A stretch of 64,000 bases of DNA from JAFCUW01 sp049897565 (GCF_049897565.1 NZ_JAFCWM010000008.1:129873-193872); one strand, 5' to 3'; positions 17,414 to 26,784 are shown, counted from the first letter of the stretch. Numbers and translations are program-made. Notes: generated from the letters alone by a model not told the origin.

Positions 17414-17851
17414 ATGCACATACCCTCCAATCCAGCTGCCTGCCCGTGCGGCGGCGGCCCCTTTGCCGCCTGCTGCGGCCCGTTCCTGGCCGGCGCCGCG
17501 GTCCCGCCATCGGCCGAACTGCTGATGCGCTCGCGCTACTCGGCCTACACGCTGCGCGACGAAGCCTACCTGCGCGCGACCTGGCATCCGAGCACGCTGC
17601 CGGCCGGGCCCATCGTCGACCCCGATGAGAGGTTACAGTGGCTCGGACTTGAGGTAGAATCTGCTTTACGTTTACGTCAACGTAAAGCAGACTTGCCTGA
17701 CTCGCCAGACCGCGATACCGTAGAATTCGTCGCCCGCTACAAGATCGGCGGACGCGCGCATCGCCTGCACGAAGTAAGCCGTTTCGTGCGCGAGCACGGC
17801 CCCGGCGCGGCACGCTGGTTTTACCTCGACGGCAGCTTCCCGAACAAGTAG
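17414..17851 (+). CDS. ychJ: YchJ-family (UPF0225) protein
   Basis: A small cytoplasmic protein of unknown function with an N-terminal SEC-C-type metal-binding motif (CPCGGGPFAACCGPF) followed by the YchJ core: LLMRSRYSAYTLRDEAYLRATWHPS, WLGLEV, VEFVARYKIGG and WFYLDGSFP. The second, C-terminal SEC-C motif present in E. coli YchJ is missing. The ATG at 17414 puts the Cys motif at the usual distance from the N-terminus; an ATG at 17375 is possible. Compared with the E. coli protein there are roughly eight extra residues between WLGLEV and VEFVARY, exactly where the 30-bp hairpin at 17661-17690 lies. It sits 20 bp before liuB but is probably unrelated in function. Confidence 0.85.
   Translation: MHIPSNPAACPCGGGPFAACCGPFLAGAAVPPSAELLMRSRYSAYTLRDEAYLRATWHPSTLPAGPIVDPDERLQWLGLEVESALRLRQRKADLPDSPDRDTVEFVARYKIGGRAHRLHEVSRFVREHGPGAARWFYLDGSFPNK
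17661..17690. repeat. Perfect 12-bp inverted repeat inside ychJ
   Basis: CTGCTTTACGTT (17661-17672) and AACGTAAAGCAG (17679-17690) form a perfect stem with a 6-nt loop (TACGTC). The sequence is AT-richer than the surrounding gene and codes in frame for SALRLRQRKA, a segment absent from the E. coli homologue. It looks like an in-frame insertion of a small palindrome. Confidence 0.7.
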
Positions 17852-17871
17852 CGCATAGAAGAAGGACAGGA

Positions 17872-19494
17872 ATGCCTCATATCGACAGCAAGCTCAATCC
17901 ACGCAGCGATGATTTCAAGGCCAACGCGGCCGCCATGCAGATCATCGTCGACGACCTGCACGCCAGGGTCACCGCCGTAGCGGCCGGCGGCGGCGCTGCC
18001 GCCAGCGCCAAACATGTCGCGCGCGGCAAGCTGCTGCCGCGCGACCGCGTGCAGATGCTGCTCGATCCGGGCACGCCCTTCCTCGAATTTTCCCAGCTGG
18101 CCGCCTACGGCATGTACCAGGATGCCAAGGGCGCCGACTCGGCCCCGAGCGCCGGCATCATCACCGGCATCGGCCGCGTCTCGGGCCAGGAATGCGTAAT
18201 CGTCTGTAACGACGCCACCGTCAAGGGCGGCACCTACTACCCGATCACCGTCAAGAAGCACCTGCGCGCGCAGGAGATCGCCGACCAGAACAACCTGCCG
18301 TGCATCTACCTGGTCGACTCGGGCGGCGCCAACCTGCCCAACCAGGACGACGTGTTCCCCGACCGCGATCACTTCGGCCGCATCTTCTTCAACCAGGCCA
18401 ATTTGTCGGCCAAGGGTATCCCGCAGATCGCCGTCGTCATGGGTTCGTGCACCGCCGGCGGCGCCTACGTGCCGGCCATGAGCGACGAGTCGATCATCGT
18501 GAAAGAGCAAGGCACCATTTTCCTCGGCGGCCCGCCGCTCGTCAAAGCGGCCACCGGTGAAGTCGTCAGCGCCGAAGACCTCGGCGGCGGTGACGTCCAC
18601 ACCCGCCTGTCCGGCGTGGTCGACCACCTGGCGCAAAACGACCTGCACGCACTGTCGCTGGCGCGCACGATCGTGTCGAACCTGAACCGCACCAAGCCGC
18701 AGCAGATGGCGCTGAAAGAGTCGGTCGAGCCGAAGTATCCGGCCAAGGAGCTGTACGGCGTGATCCCGGTCGACACCCGCAAGCCGTTCGACGTGCGCGA
18801 AGTCATCGCCCGCATCGTCGACGGCAGCGAGTTCGACGAATTCAAGGCGCGCTACGGCACCACCCTGATCTGCGGCTTCGCCCATATCTACGGCGTCAAG
18901 GTCGGCATCATCGCCAACAACGGCATCCTGTTCTCGGAGTCGGCCCTCAAGGCGACCCACTTCATCGAGCTGTGCTGCCAGCGCAAGATCCCGCTGGTCT
19001 TTTTACAGAACATCACCGGCTTCATGGTCGGACGCAAATACGAAAACGAAGGCATCGCCCGCAACGGCGCCAAGATGGTCACCGCGGTGGCCACCGCGTC
19101 GGTGCCGAAGTTCACCGTCATCATCGGCGGCAGCTTCGGCGCCGGCAACTACGGCATGTGCGGCCGCGCCTTCTCGCCGCGCTTCCTGTGGATGTGGCCG
19201 AACGCGCGCATCTCCGTGATGGGCGGCGACCAGGCCGCCAGCGTGCTGGCAACCGTCAAGCGCGACGGCATCGAAGGCAAGGGCGGCGCCTGGAGCGCCG
19301 CGGAAGAAGCGGCGTTCAAGCAGCCGATCAAGGAACAGTACGAACACCAGGGCCACCCGTACTACGCCACCGCGCGCTTGTGGGACGACGGCGTGATCGA
19401 TCCGGCCGACACGCGCATGGTGCTCGGCCTCGGTTTGTCGGCCGCGCTCAACGCCGAAATCGGCGACACGAAGTTCGGCGTCTTCCGGATGTAA
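17872..19494 (+). CDS. liuB: 3-methylcrotonyl-CoA carboxylase, carboxyltransferase (beta) subunit
   Basis: Transfers the carboxyl group from carboxy-biotin to 3-methylcrotonyl-CoA in leucine breakdown. The 540-residue protein has the family length. Visible features are the first acyl-CoA-binding lobe (GIGRVSGQECVIVCNDATVKGGTYYPITVKKH), the oxyanion-hole region GSCTAGGAYVPAMSDE, and the second lobe FLQNITGFMVGRKYENEGIAR with GGSFGAGNYGMCGRAFSPRF. The VGRKYE motif separates MCC from propionyl-CoA carboxylase. A ribosome site (GAAGGA) precedes the ATG. It is the first gene of the liu/bio block; the partner biotin subunit is at 24720-26762. Confidence 0.95.
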   Translation: MPHIDSKLNPRSDDFKANAAAMQIIVDDLHARVTAVAAGGGAAASAKHVARGKLLPRDRVQMLLDPGTPFLEFSQLAAYGMYQDAKGADSAPSAGIITGIGRVSGQECVIVCNDATVKGGTYYPITVKKHLRAQEIADQNNLPCIYLVDSGGANLPNQDDVFPDRDHFGRIFFNQANLSAKGIPQIAVVMGSCTAGGAYVPAMSDESIIVKEQGTIFLGGPPLVKAATGEVVSAEDLGGGDVHTRLSGVVDHLAQNDLHALSLARTIVSNLNRTKPQQMALKESVEPKYPAKELYGVIPVDTRKPFDVREVIARIVDGSEFDEFKARYGTTLICGFAHIYGVKVGIIANNGILFSESALKATHFIELCCQRKIPLVFLQNITGFMVGRKYENEGIARNGAKMVTAVATASVPKFTVIIGGSFGAGNYGMCGRAFSPRFLWMWPNARISVMGGDQAASVLATVKRDGIEGKGGAWSAAEEAAFKQPIKEQYEHQGHPYYATARLWDDGVIDPADTRMVLGLGLSAALNAEIGDTKFGVFRM

Positions 19495-19505
19495 GGGGAA
19501 CACAG

Positions 19506-20291
19506 ATGAACTGGCAGGCTATCGACATCACGATGCACGAACGCGTCGCCACCGTCACGCTCGACCGCCCCGACGTGCGCAACGCCTTCAACGAAGCGAC
19601 CATCGCCGAACTGGCGCTCGCTTTCGATGAACTGGGCCGCGACGAGGATGTGCGCGCCATCGTGCTGGCCGCGAACGGCAGCGCGTTCTGCGCCGGCGGC
19701 GACTTGAACTGGATGAAGCAGATGGCCGGCTACTCGGACGCCGAAAACCGCGCCGACGCCGCCAAGCTGGCCGCCATGCTGCGCACGATTTACCTGTGCC
19801 CGAAACCGGTCGTCGCCCGCATCCAGGGCGACTGCTACGCCGGCGGCATGGGCCTGGTCGCCGCCTGCGACATCGCCGTGGCGCTCGAGGAAGCGAACTT
19901 CTGCCTCAGCGAAGTCAAGCTCGGGCTGATCCCGGCCACCATTTCACCATACGTCATCAAGGCGATGGGCGAGAACGCTGCGCGCCGCTACTTCCTCACG
20001 GCCGAACGCTTTTCCGCGCGCGAGGCGCACCGCATCGGCTTCGTGCATGAAGTGGTGCCGGCGGCCGACCTCGATACCACCGTTGCCGCCATCATCAAGG
20101 CGCTCGTTGGCAACAGCCCGAACGCGGTGAAGGAAGCGAAGGTACTGGTGCGCGACATGGCCGGGCGCCCGGTCGACGATGCGCTGCTGGCCGACAGCGC
20201 CGAGCGCATCGCCGCCATCCGCGCATCGGGCGAAGGACGCGAAGGCGTCGCTTCCTTCCTCGAAAAACGCAAGCCTTCATGGCTGGACTGA
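19506..20291 (+). CDS. liuC: Methylglutaconyl-CoA hydratase (enoyl-CoA hydratase family)
   Basis: Hydrates 3-methylglutaconyl-CoA to HMG-CoA, the step after MCC. The 261-residue crotonase-fold protein has the oxyanion-hole segments SAFCAGGDLNWMK and GDCYAGGMGLVAACDIAVA, and the catalytic-loop Glu in FCLSEVKLGLIPATISPYV. The ATG at 19506 follows the liuB stop by 11 bp with an AAGGGGAA ribosome site; a longer reading would run into liuB. Its 3' end overlaps bioA by 13 bp, so biotin synthesis genes are translationally tied to the leucine genes. Confidence 0.93.
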   Translation: MNWQAIDITMHERVATVTLDRPDVRNAFNEATIAELALAFDELGRDEDVRAIVLAANGSAFCAGGDLNWMKQMAGYSDAENRADAAKLAAMLRTIYLCPKPVVARIQGDCYAGGMGLVAACDIAVALEEANFCLSEVKLGLIPATISPYVIKAMGENAARRYFLTAERFSAREAHRIGFVHEVVPAADLDTTVAAIIKALVGNSPNAVKEAKVLVRDMAGRPVDDALLADSAERIAAIRASGEGREGVASFLEKRKPSWLD

Positions 20292-21640
20292 GTCCCGTGG
20301 AAGCCGATAACTCCGCCACCGACTGGGTCGCCCGCAGCCTGAAAAGCGTCTGGCATCCCTGCACGCAGATGCAGCACCACGAAACGGTGCCGCTGGTGGC
20401 GGTCAGCCATGGCCGCGGCGCCTGGCTGTACGACCATGACGGCAAGCGCTATCTGGACGCCATCAGCTCCTGGTGGGTCAACCTGTTCGGCCACGCCAAC
20501 GCGCGCATCAACGCCGAACTGAAGGACCAGCTCGACCGGCTCGAGCACGCGATGCTGGCCGGCTTCACGCACGAGCCGGTGGTGCGCCTGTCGGAGCAGC
20601 TGTCGAACATGACCGGCAATGTGCTTGGCCACGCGTTCTACGCATCCGACGGCGCCTCGGCGGTGGAAATTGCGCTGAAGATGAGCTTTCACGCGTGGCG
20701 CAACGCCGGCCGCGCCGCCAAGCAGGAATTCGTCTGCCTGAAGGGCAGTTACCACGGCGAGACGATCGGTGCACTGGCCGTCACCGACGTCGCGCTGTTC
20801 AAGGACGCCTACGGCCCGCTGCTGCGCGCCGCCCGCGTGGTCGCCTCGCCCGACGCGCGCGGCGCGCTGGAAGGCGAATCTGCGCAGGACGTCGCCCGCC
20901 GCGCCGCGCAGGATGTCGAAGCGCTGTTTGCCGAGCGGGCCGACCACATCGCCGCCATCATCGTCGAGCCGCTGGTGCAGTGCGCCACCGGCATGGCGAT
21001 GCACGACCCGCTGTACCTGCAGCTGGTGCGCGCGCTGTGCGACCGCTACCAGGTGCACATGATCGTCGACGAGATCGCGGTCGGCTGCGGTCGCACCGGC
21101 ACCTTTTTCGCCTGCGAGCAGGCCGCCATCTGGCCGGACTTCTTGTGCCTGTCGAAGGGCATCAGCGGCGGCTACCTGCCGCTGTCGCTGGTACTGACGC
21201 GCGACGAGATCTACCAGGCCTTCTACAGCACCGACGTCACGCGCGGCTTCCTGCATTCGCACTCGTACACCGGCAATCCGCTGGCCTGCCGCGCGGCGCT
21301 GGCGACGCTGGCGATCTTCCGCGACGACGATGTCCTGAACCGCAACAAGCTGCGCGCGGCCAGACTGACTGCGGCGCTCGCGCCACTGGCCGACGACGCG
21401 CGCGTGCGCCACTTCCGACAGCGCGGCATGATCTGGGCGTTCGACGCCGTCGAACCGGATCCGGCACGCGCCGCCACTTTCTCGCGCCGCTTCTTTGCCG
21501 CCGCGCTCGAGAACGAACTGCTGCTGCGCCCGATCGGCACCACTGTCTACCTGATGCCGCCGTACGTGCTGGATGACGACGAGAGCGCGCTGCTGGCCGC
21601 GCGCACCCGCAAGGTATTCGACCAGGTGATGCAAGCCTGA
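20279..21640 (+). CDS. bioA: Adenosylmethionine-8-amino-7-oxononanoate aminotransferase (biotin synthesis)
   Basis: A PLP enzyme that uses S-adenosylmethionine to aminate KAPA to DAPA. The 453-residue class III aminotransferase shows SVWHPCTQMQ at residues 21-30 (typical of BioA), SSWWVNLFGHAN, the SYHGETIGALAVTD block, the PLP-contacting IVDEIAVGCGRTG and the Schiff-base lysine in FLCLSKGISGGYLPLS. It overlaps liuC by 13 bp and bioF by one base (TGATG), so all three are co-translated. Confidence 0.95.
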   Translation: MAGLSPVEADNSATDWVARSLKSVWHPCTQMQHHETVPLVAVSHGRGAWLYDHDGKRYLDAISSWWVNLFGHANARINAELKDQLDRLEHAMLAGFTHEPVVRLSEQLSNMTGNVLGHAFYASDGASAVEIALKMSFHAWRNAGRAAKQEFVCLKGSYHGETIGALAVTDVALFKDAYGPLLRAARVVASPDARGALEGESAQDVARRAAQDVEALFAERADHIAAIIVEPLVQCATGMAMHDPLYLQLVRALCDRYQVHMIVDEIAVGCGRTGTFFACEQAAIWPDFLCLSKGISGGYLPLSLVLTRDEIYQAFYSTDVTRGFLHSHSYTGNPLACRAALATLAIFRDDDVLNRNKLRAARLTAALAPLADDARVRHFRQRGMIWAFDAVEPDPARAATFSRRFFAAALENELLLRPIGTTVYLMPPYVLDDDESALLAARTRKVFDQVMQA

Positions 21641-22821
21641 TGGACATGATCGCCAACATCGACCGCCTGCTGCTCGACCTCGACGAGCGCAGCCTGACGC
21701 GCCGCCGCCGCGCGGTCGACACGCCGTGCGCGCCGCGCCTGGAAGTCGAAGGCCGGCCGCTGCTGGCGTTCTGCAGCAATGACTACCTTGGCCTGGCGTC
21801 CCATCCTGCGGTGGTCGCCGCGCTGCGAGAAGGCGCCGCGCTGTACGGCGCCGGCAGCGGCGCGTCGCACCTGATCAGCGGCCATGGCCTCGCCCACACT
21901 CAGCTGGAAGAGCGCCTGGCCGAATTCGAAAGCCCCCACCTCGACAACGCCCGCGCCATCACTTTCTCCACCGGCTACATGGCCAACCTGGCGATCCTGA
22001 CCGCGCTTGGCGCCGACGCCGGCGCGGAGATATTTTCCGAGCAGCTCAATCACGCCTCGCTGATCGACGGTGCCCGCCTGGCGCGCGCGCAGGTGAAGGT
22101 GTATCCGCACGCCGGCGTCGCCGAACTGGCGGCGCTGCTGGCAGCCAGCACGGCGCCGACCAAAATCGTCGTCACCGACAGCGTCTTCAGCATGGACGGC
22201 GACCTGGCGCCGCTGCCGGACCTGCTGGCGCTGTGCGAACGCCACAACGCCTGGCTGGTGGTGGACGACGCGCACGGCTTCGGCACCCTCGGCGCCAACG
22301 GCCGCGGCGCGCTCGAACACTTCGACCTGCGCTCGCCCAACCTGGTCTACATGGGCACCCTCGGCAAGGCGGCCGGCGTGGCCGGCGCGTTTGTCGCCGC
22401 GCACGCCAGCGTGATCGAATTGATGATCCAGCGCGCGCGCCCATACATCTACACCACCGCTGCGCCGCCGGCGCTGGCGCATGCGCTCTTGACCAGCCTC
22501 GATATCATCAGCGGCGCCGAGGGCGCGGCCCGCCGCGCGCACCTGGCGTCGCTGGTCGGGCGTTTTCGCGCCGGTCTGCGGCTGGAGCGCTGGCAGCACC
22601 CGCCGTCGGATACGGCGATCCAGCCGATCATCATCGGCGCCAACGACGAAGCGCTGCGCGCCGGCGCCGGCCTGTACGGCCAGGGCCTGTGGGTGCCGGC
22701 GATCCGCCCGCCGACCGTCCCTGCCGATACCGCGCGCCTGCGCGTGACGCTGTCGGCCGCCCACACCCACGAAGACGTCGCGCAGCTTGCCGCGGCGCTC
22801 AACCAGCTGGAAAGGACTTGA
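21640..22821 (+). CDS. bioF: 8-amino-7-oxononanoate synthase (biotin synthesis)
   Basis: Condenses pimeloyl-ACP (or -CoA) with L-alanine to make KAPA, with PLP. The 393-residue alpha-oxoamine synthase has FCSNDYLGLASHP near residue 45, the GSGASHLISGHG loop, the VTDSVFSMDGDLAPLPDL and VDDAHGFGTLG PLP-ring stretch, and the Schiff-base lysine in MGTLGKAAGVAGAF. It starts on the last base of the bioA stop codon. No bioC or bioH is nearby, so the pimeloyl moiety must be made from genes elsewhere. Confidence 0.95.
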   Translation: MDMIANIDRLLLDLDERSLTRRRRAVDTPCAPRLEVEGRPLLAFCSNDYLGLASHPAVVAALREGAALYGAGSGASHLISGHGLAHTQLEERLAEFESPHLDNARAITFSTGYMANLAILTALGADAGAEIFSEQLNHASLIDGARLARAQVKVYPHAGVAELAALLAASTAPTKIVVTDSVFSMDGDLAPLPDLLALCERHNAWLVVDDAHGFGTLGANGRGALEHFDLRSPNLVYMGTLGKAAGVAGAFVAAHASVIELMIQRARPYIYTTAAPPALAHALLTSLDIISGAEGAARRAHLASLVGRFRAGLRLERWQHPPSDTAIQPIIIGANDEALRAGAGLYGQGLWVPAIRPPTVPADTARLRVTLSAAHTHEDVAQLAAALNQLERT

Positions 22822-22822
22822 G

Positions 22823-23623
22823 ATGAGCCTTAACGATCCCGTCGACCCCGCGGTCGCCACCGTCACCGCCGGCGCCCCTGTGCTCGAAACCGAGCCGAAA
22901 GCCCAGGCAGTGGGCGGCCTGCCGTCGCGCTTTTCCTGTTTCGTCACCGGCACCGACACCGAAATCGGCAAGACGCTGGTGTCGTCTGCGATCCTTCACA
23001 AGCTGGTGTCGGGCGGCGTGCGCGCCTGCGGCATGAAGCCGATTGCCGCCGGCGCCGTGATGGTTGACGGCGAATTGCACAACGACGACGCCGACGCGCT
23101 GATCGCCGCCTCCAACGTGCACCTGCCGGCCAACCTGACCACGCCGTACATGCTGCGCGCGGCGGCGGCGCCGCACATCGCCGCCGCGCTCGACGGCGTG
23201 ACGATCGAATCGGTACCGATCATCGCCGCCTACGCCGAAATCGCCGCCGCCTCCGACGCCGTGGTGGTCGAAGGCGTGGGCGGCTTCCGCGTGCCGCTGT
23301 CCGACGACTTCGACAGCGCCGACCTGGCCGCGCAACTGAACCTGCCGATGGTGCTGGTGGTCGGCCTGCGCCTCGGCTGCATCAGCCACAGCCTGCTGAC
23401 GATCGAGGCAATCGTCGCGCGCAACCTGGTGGTGGCCGGCTGGGTCGTCAACGAGATCGACCCCGACATGGAATTCGCCGACGAAAACGTCGCCGCCCTG
23501 CAACAGCGCATTCCGGCGCCGCTTCTCGGCCGCATTCCCTACCTTGACAATCCAACGGCCGCCAGCGCGGCCGAATACATCGAACTCGCGCGGCTGCCTG
23601 GCTGGCCGCCCGTGCAAGACTAA
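22823..23623 (+). CDS. bioD: Dethiobiotin synthetase
   Basis: Closes the ureido ring of DAPA with CO2 and ATP. The 266-residue protein has the P-loop in FVTGTDTEIGKTLVSSA at about residue 35 and VVVEGVGGFRVPLSDDF further on. It is preceded by about 30 residues not needed by the fold (a low-complexity Ala/Val/Thr-rich tail), longer than the usual ~225-residue enzyme. The ATG at 22823 has an AAAGGA ribosome site; it follows bioF by one base. Confidence 0.94.
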   Translation: MSLNDPVDPAVATVTAGAPVLETEPKAQAVGGLPSRFSCFVTGTDTEIGKTLVSSAILHKLVSGGVRACGMKPIAAGAVMVDGELHNDDADALIAASNVHLPANLTTPYMLRAAAAPHIAAALDGVTIESVPIIAAYAEIAAASDAVVVEGVGGFRVPLSDDFDSADLAAQLNLPMVLVVGLRLGCISHSLLTIEAIVARNLVVAGWVVNEIDPDMEFADENVAALQQRIPAPLLGRIPYLDNPTAASAAEYIELARLPGWPPVQD

Positions 23624-23648
23624 ACAGCATCAACGCAAAGGATCCACC

Positions 23649-24677
23649 ATGTCCCAATCACTGTCGTTTGTCCGTCCGGGCGCGCCCATCACCTTGCCGG
23701 AGGCGGCTACCTGGCCGCTGGCCGACGTGCTGGCGCTGTTCGAGCTGCCGTTCAACGACCTGATGTTCCAGGCGCAGTCGGCGCACCGCGCCAACTTCCC
23801 CGAAGGCGACGTCGAACTGGCGACCCTGCTGTCGATCAAGACCGGCGGCTGCGAAGAAGATTGCGGCTACTGCCCGCAGGCGGCGCGCTACGACACCGGC
23901 GTCGAGGCCAAGAAGCTGCTCGGCATCGACACCGTGCTCGACGCCGCGCGCCAGGCCAAGGCCAACGGCGCCACGCGCTTTTGCATGGGCGCCGCCTGGC
24001 GCGGCCCGAAGGACCGCGATATGGACAAGGTCGAAGAGATGGTGCGCGAAGTCAAAGCGCTGGGCCTTGAGACCTGCGCCACGCTAGGCATGCTCGAAGA
24101 AGGCCAGGCCGACCGCCTGAAGAACGCCGGCCTCGATTACTACAACCACAATCTCGATACCGCGCCCGAGTTCTACAACAACGTCATCTCGACGCGCGAA
24201 TACCAGGATCGCCTCGACACGCTCGGCAAGGTGCGCAGCGCCGGCCTGAAGGTGTGCTGCGGCGGCATCGTCGGCATGGGCGAGACGCGTGCCCAGCGCG
24301 CCGGCCTCATCGCCCAGCTGGCAAACCTGAATCCTTATCCGGAATCGGTGCCGGTCAATCACCTGGTGCAGGTCGAAGGCACGCCGCTGCACGGGCTCGA
24401 TCCGCTCGACCCGTTCGAATTCGTGCGCACCATCGCGGTGGCGCGCATCACCATGCCGAAGGCGCGCGTGCGCCTGTCGGCAGGGCGGCGCCAGATGGGC
24501 GAAGCGGTGCAGGCGATGTGCTTCCTGGCCGGCGCCAATTCGATTTTTTACGGCGACAAGCTGCTCACGACGGACAACCCGGAAGCGTCCGACGACCGCG
24601 CCCTGCTCGAAAAGCTGGGCCTTGTCACGCGCGCCTCCACGCTCGACTCGGCGCCAAAAGCGGCCTGCGGAGGCTAA
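23649..24677 (+). CDS. bioB: Biotin synthase (radical SAM)
   Basis: Inserts sulfur into dethiobiotin. The radical-SAM cluster ligands are in SIKTGGCEEDCGYCPQ (CxxxCxxC), and downstream CGGIVGMGET, NHLVQVEGTPL and RLSAGRRQMGE (with the conserved Arg of the [2Fe-2S] site) are all present. It has 342 residues from the ATG at 23649, which follows an AAAGGAT ribosome site. The short spacings from bioA through bioB indicate one transcript; the 42-bp gap to liuD suggests it continues. Confidence 0.97.
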   Translation: MSQSLSFVRPGAPITLPEAATWPLADVLALFELPFNDLMFQAQSAHRANFPEGDVELATLLSIKTGGCEEDCGYCPQAARYDTGVEAKKLLGIDTVLDAARQAKANGATRFCMGAAWRGPKDRDMDKVEEMVREVKALGLETCATLGMLEEGQADRLKNAGLDYYNHNLDTAPEFYNNVISTREYQDRLDTLGKVRSAGLKVCCGGIVGMGETRAQRAGLIAQLANLNPYPESVPVNHLVQVEGTPLHGLDPLDPFEFVRTIAVARITMPKARVRLSAGRRQMGEAVQAMCFLAGANSIFYGDKLLTTDNPEASDDRALLEKLGLVTRASTLDSAPKAACGG

Positions 24678-24719
24678 GTTCTCTTATTCACTGATCAACC
24701 AAGCTTCGGGAATCAACGC

Positions 24720-26762
24720 ATGTTCAATAAAATCCTCATCGCCAACCGCGGCGAAATCGCCTGCCGGGTAGCGGCCACCGCGCGCCGCCTGGGCATCAAG
24801 ACCGTGGCGGTGTATTCCGAAGCCGACGCCGGCGCGAAACACGTGGCGGTCTGCGACGAGGCGGTCCTGATCGGTCCCGCCGCGGCCAAGGAAAGCTACC
24901 TGTGCGGCGACAAGATCATCGCCGTCGCGCTGGCCACCGGCGCCGAAGCGATCCATCCGGGCTATGGCTTCCTGTCCGAGAACGCCGACTTCGCCGACGC
25001 CTGCCTGGCCGCCGGCCTGGTCTTCATCGGGCCGCCGGCTTCAAGCATGCGGGCGATGGGTTCGAAGTCGGCCGCCAAGTCGCTGATGGAGCACGCCGAC
25101 GTGCCGCTGGTGCCGGGTTACCACGGCGACGAGCAGGATCCGGACTTTTTGCAGGCGCAGGGCGACCGCATCGGCTACCCGGTGCTGCTGAAGGCGTCGG
25201 CCGGCGGCGGCGGCAAGGGCATGCGCGTGATCGAGAAGTCGGAAGACTTCAAGGCGGCGCTGGCTTCGTGCAAGCGCGAGGCGATCAGCTCCTTCGGCGA
25301 CGACAAGGTGCTGGCCGAAAAATACCTGACGCGCCCGCGCCACATCGAGATCCAGGTATTCGCCGACAGCCACGGCAACTGCGTCTACCTGCATGAGCGT
25401 GACTGCTCGGTGCAGCGGCGCCACCAGAAGGTGCTGGAAGAAGCTCCGGCGCCGAACATGCCGCCGGAGCGGCGCGCCGCCATGGGCCAGGCCGCGGTGG
25501 CGGCGGCCAAGGCGGTCGGCTACGTCGGCGCCGGCACCGTCGAATTCATCGCCAACCAGGACGGCTCGTTCTACTTCATGGAAATGAACACGCGCCTGCA
25601 GGTCGAGCATCCGGTCACCGAGATGATCACCGGGACCGACCTGGTGGAGTGGCAGTTGCGCGTCGCCTTTGGCGAACCGCTGCCGATGGCGCAGCACGAA
25701 CTGGCGATCCATGGCCACTCGATTGAAGCGCGCATCTACGCCGAAAACCCCGAGAAGGGCTTCCTGCCGTCGATCGGCACCTTGCGCCACATGGATAGCC
25801 CAGGCGCGGTCAGCTTCGAGCTCGGCGCCGGCGCCAACGGCGATCCGGCGCCGGTGCGCATCGATTCGGGCGTGCGCGAAGGCGATGCCATTTCGCCGTT
25901 CTACGACCCGATGATCGCCAAACTGATCGTCTGGGGCGCCGACCGCACCCAGGCGCTGGCGCGCATGTCGACCGCGCTGGCCGAGTTCCGCATCGTCGGC
26001 CTGGCCACCAACATCGCCTTCCTCAAGCGCCTGGTCGAAGGCAGCGCGTTCGCGCAGGCCGACCTCGACACGGGCCTCATCGAGCGCAACGGCGACTCCC
26101 TGTTCCCGGCGCCGGCAGCCGCGCCGCTCGGCGCGCTGGCGTTTGCAGCGGCGGCCCTGATCGCCGCGGAGAAGCAGGCAGCGGTGGCCGTTTCGGCCAA
26201 CCGCGACGACCCGTTCGGCAACGCGCTCGGCTGGCGCCTGAACGGCAACTACCGGCGCCAGCTCTCGTTCGCCGACGATTACACCGCCGGCACCGAGCAG
26301 AACGATTACAAGCTGGGCGTGACGTACCACACAGGCGGCTGGCATCTCGACCTGGACGGCGTCGAAGCCGACATGGAATTGATGGCGCGCGACGGCGCCG
26401 AACTGTCGATCAAGCTGGGCGCCGCGTCGATGCACGGCGCGGTGCGCCGCGACGGCAAGAACTTCCACGTGTTCACCGGCGGCCGCCATTTCGTCCTGGC
26501 CTACAACGACCCGATGGCGCATGCCGGCGAGCTTGAGGCGGCCGGCGGTCGCCTGACCGCGCCGATGCCCGGCAAGGTGGTGGCGGTGCTGGCGTCCAAG
26601 GGACAGCAGGTCAAGAAGGGCGATCCGCTGGTGATCATGGAAGCGATGAAGATGGAGCACACGATCGCCGCGCCGGCCGACGGCCTGGTCGAGGAAATCC
26701 TGTACCAAGTCGGCGACCAGGTGGCCGATGGCGCGCCGCTGCTCGCTTTCGCTGTGGAGTAA
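24720..26762 (+). CDS. liuD: 3-methylcrotonyl-CoA carboxylase, biotin-carrying (alpha) subunit
   Basis: Carries biotin and carboxylates it with bicarbonate and ATP. The 680-residue chain has biotin carboxylase first (FNKILIANRGEIACRVAATARR, ATP-grasp loop KASAGGGGKGMRV, FMEMNTRLQVEHPVTE at about residue 285), then a linker/BT region, and finally the biotinyl domain with the biotinylated lysine in VIMEAMKMEHTI near residue 645. It pairs with LiuB (17872-19494). The four biotin genes lie exactly between the genes of the two subunits. Confidence 0.95.
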   Translation: MFNKILIANRGEIACRVAATARRLGIKTVAVYSEADAGAKHVAVCDEAVLIGPAAAKESYLCGDKIIAVALATGAEAIHPGYGFLSENADFADACLAAGLVFIGPPASSMRAMGSKSAAKSLMEHADVPLVPGYHGDEQDPDFLQAQGDRIGYPVLLKASAGGGGKGMRVIEKSEDFKAALASCKREAISSFGDDKVLAEKYLTRPRHIEIQVFADSHGNCVYLHERDCSVQRRHQKVLEEAPAPNMPPERRAAMGQAAVAAAKAVGYVGAGTVEFIANQDGSFYFMEMNTRLQVEHPVTEMITGTDLVEWQLRVAFGEPLPMAQHELAIHGHSIEARIYAENPEKGFLPSIGTLRHMDSPGAVSFELGAGANGDPAPVRIDSGVREGDAISPFYDPMIAKLIVWGADRTQALARMSTALAEFRIVGLATNIAFLKRLVEGSAFAQADLDTGLIERNGDSLFPAPAAAPLGALAFAAAALIAAEKQAAVAVSANRDDPFGNALGWRLNGNYRRQLSFADDYTAGTEQNDYKLGVTYHTGGWHLDLDGVEADMELMARDGAELSIKLGAASMHGAVRRDGKNFHVFTGGRHFVLAYNDPMAHAGELEAAGGRLTAPMPGKVVAVLASKGQQVKKGDPLVIMEAMKMEHTIAAPADGLVEEILYQVGDQVADGAPLLAFAVE

Positions 26763-26784
26763 ACACTCAATCGAGGAAACCAGC

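Noticed and set aside
19988..21634. A 548-codon open frame on the minus strand opposite liuC/bioA
   Set aside because: Shadow of bioA: composition is His/Gln/Arg/Val-rich, no start signal, and it crosses two well-defined plus-strand genes.
25041..26708. A 555-codon open frame opposite liuD
   Set aside because: Antisense shadow; the plus strand shows the complete biotin carboxylase and biotinyl motifs.
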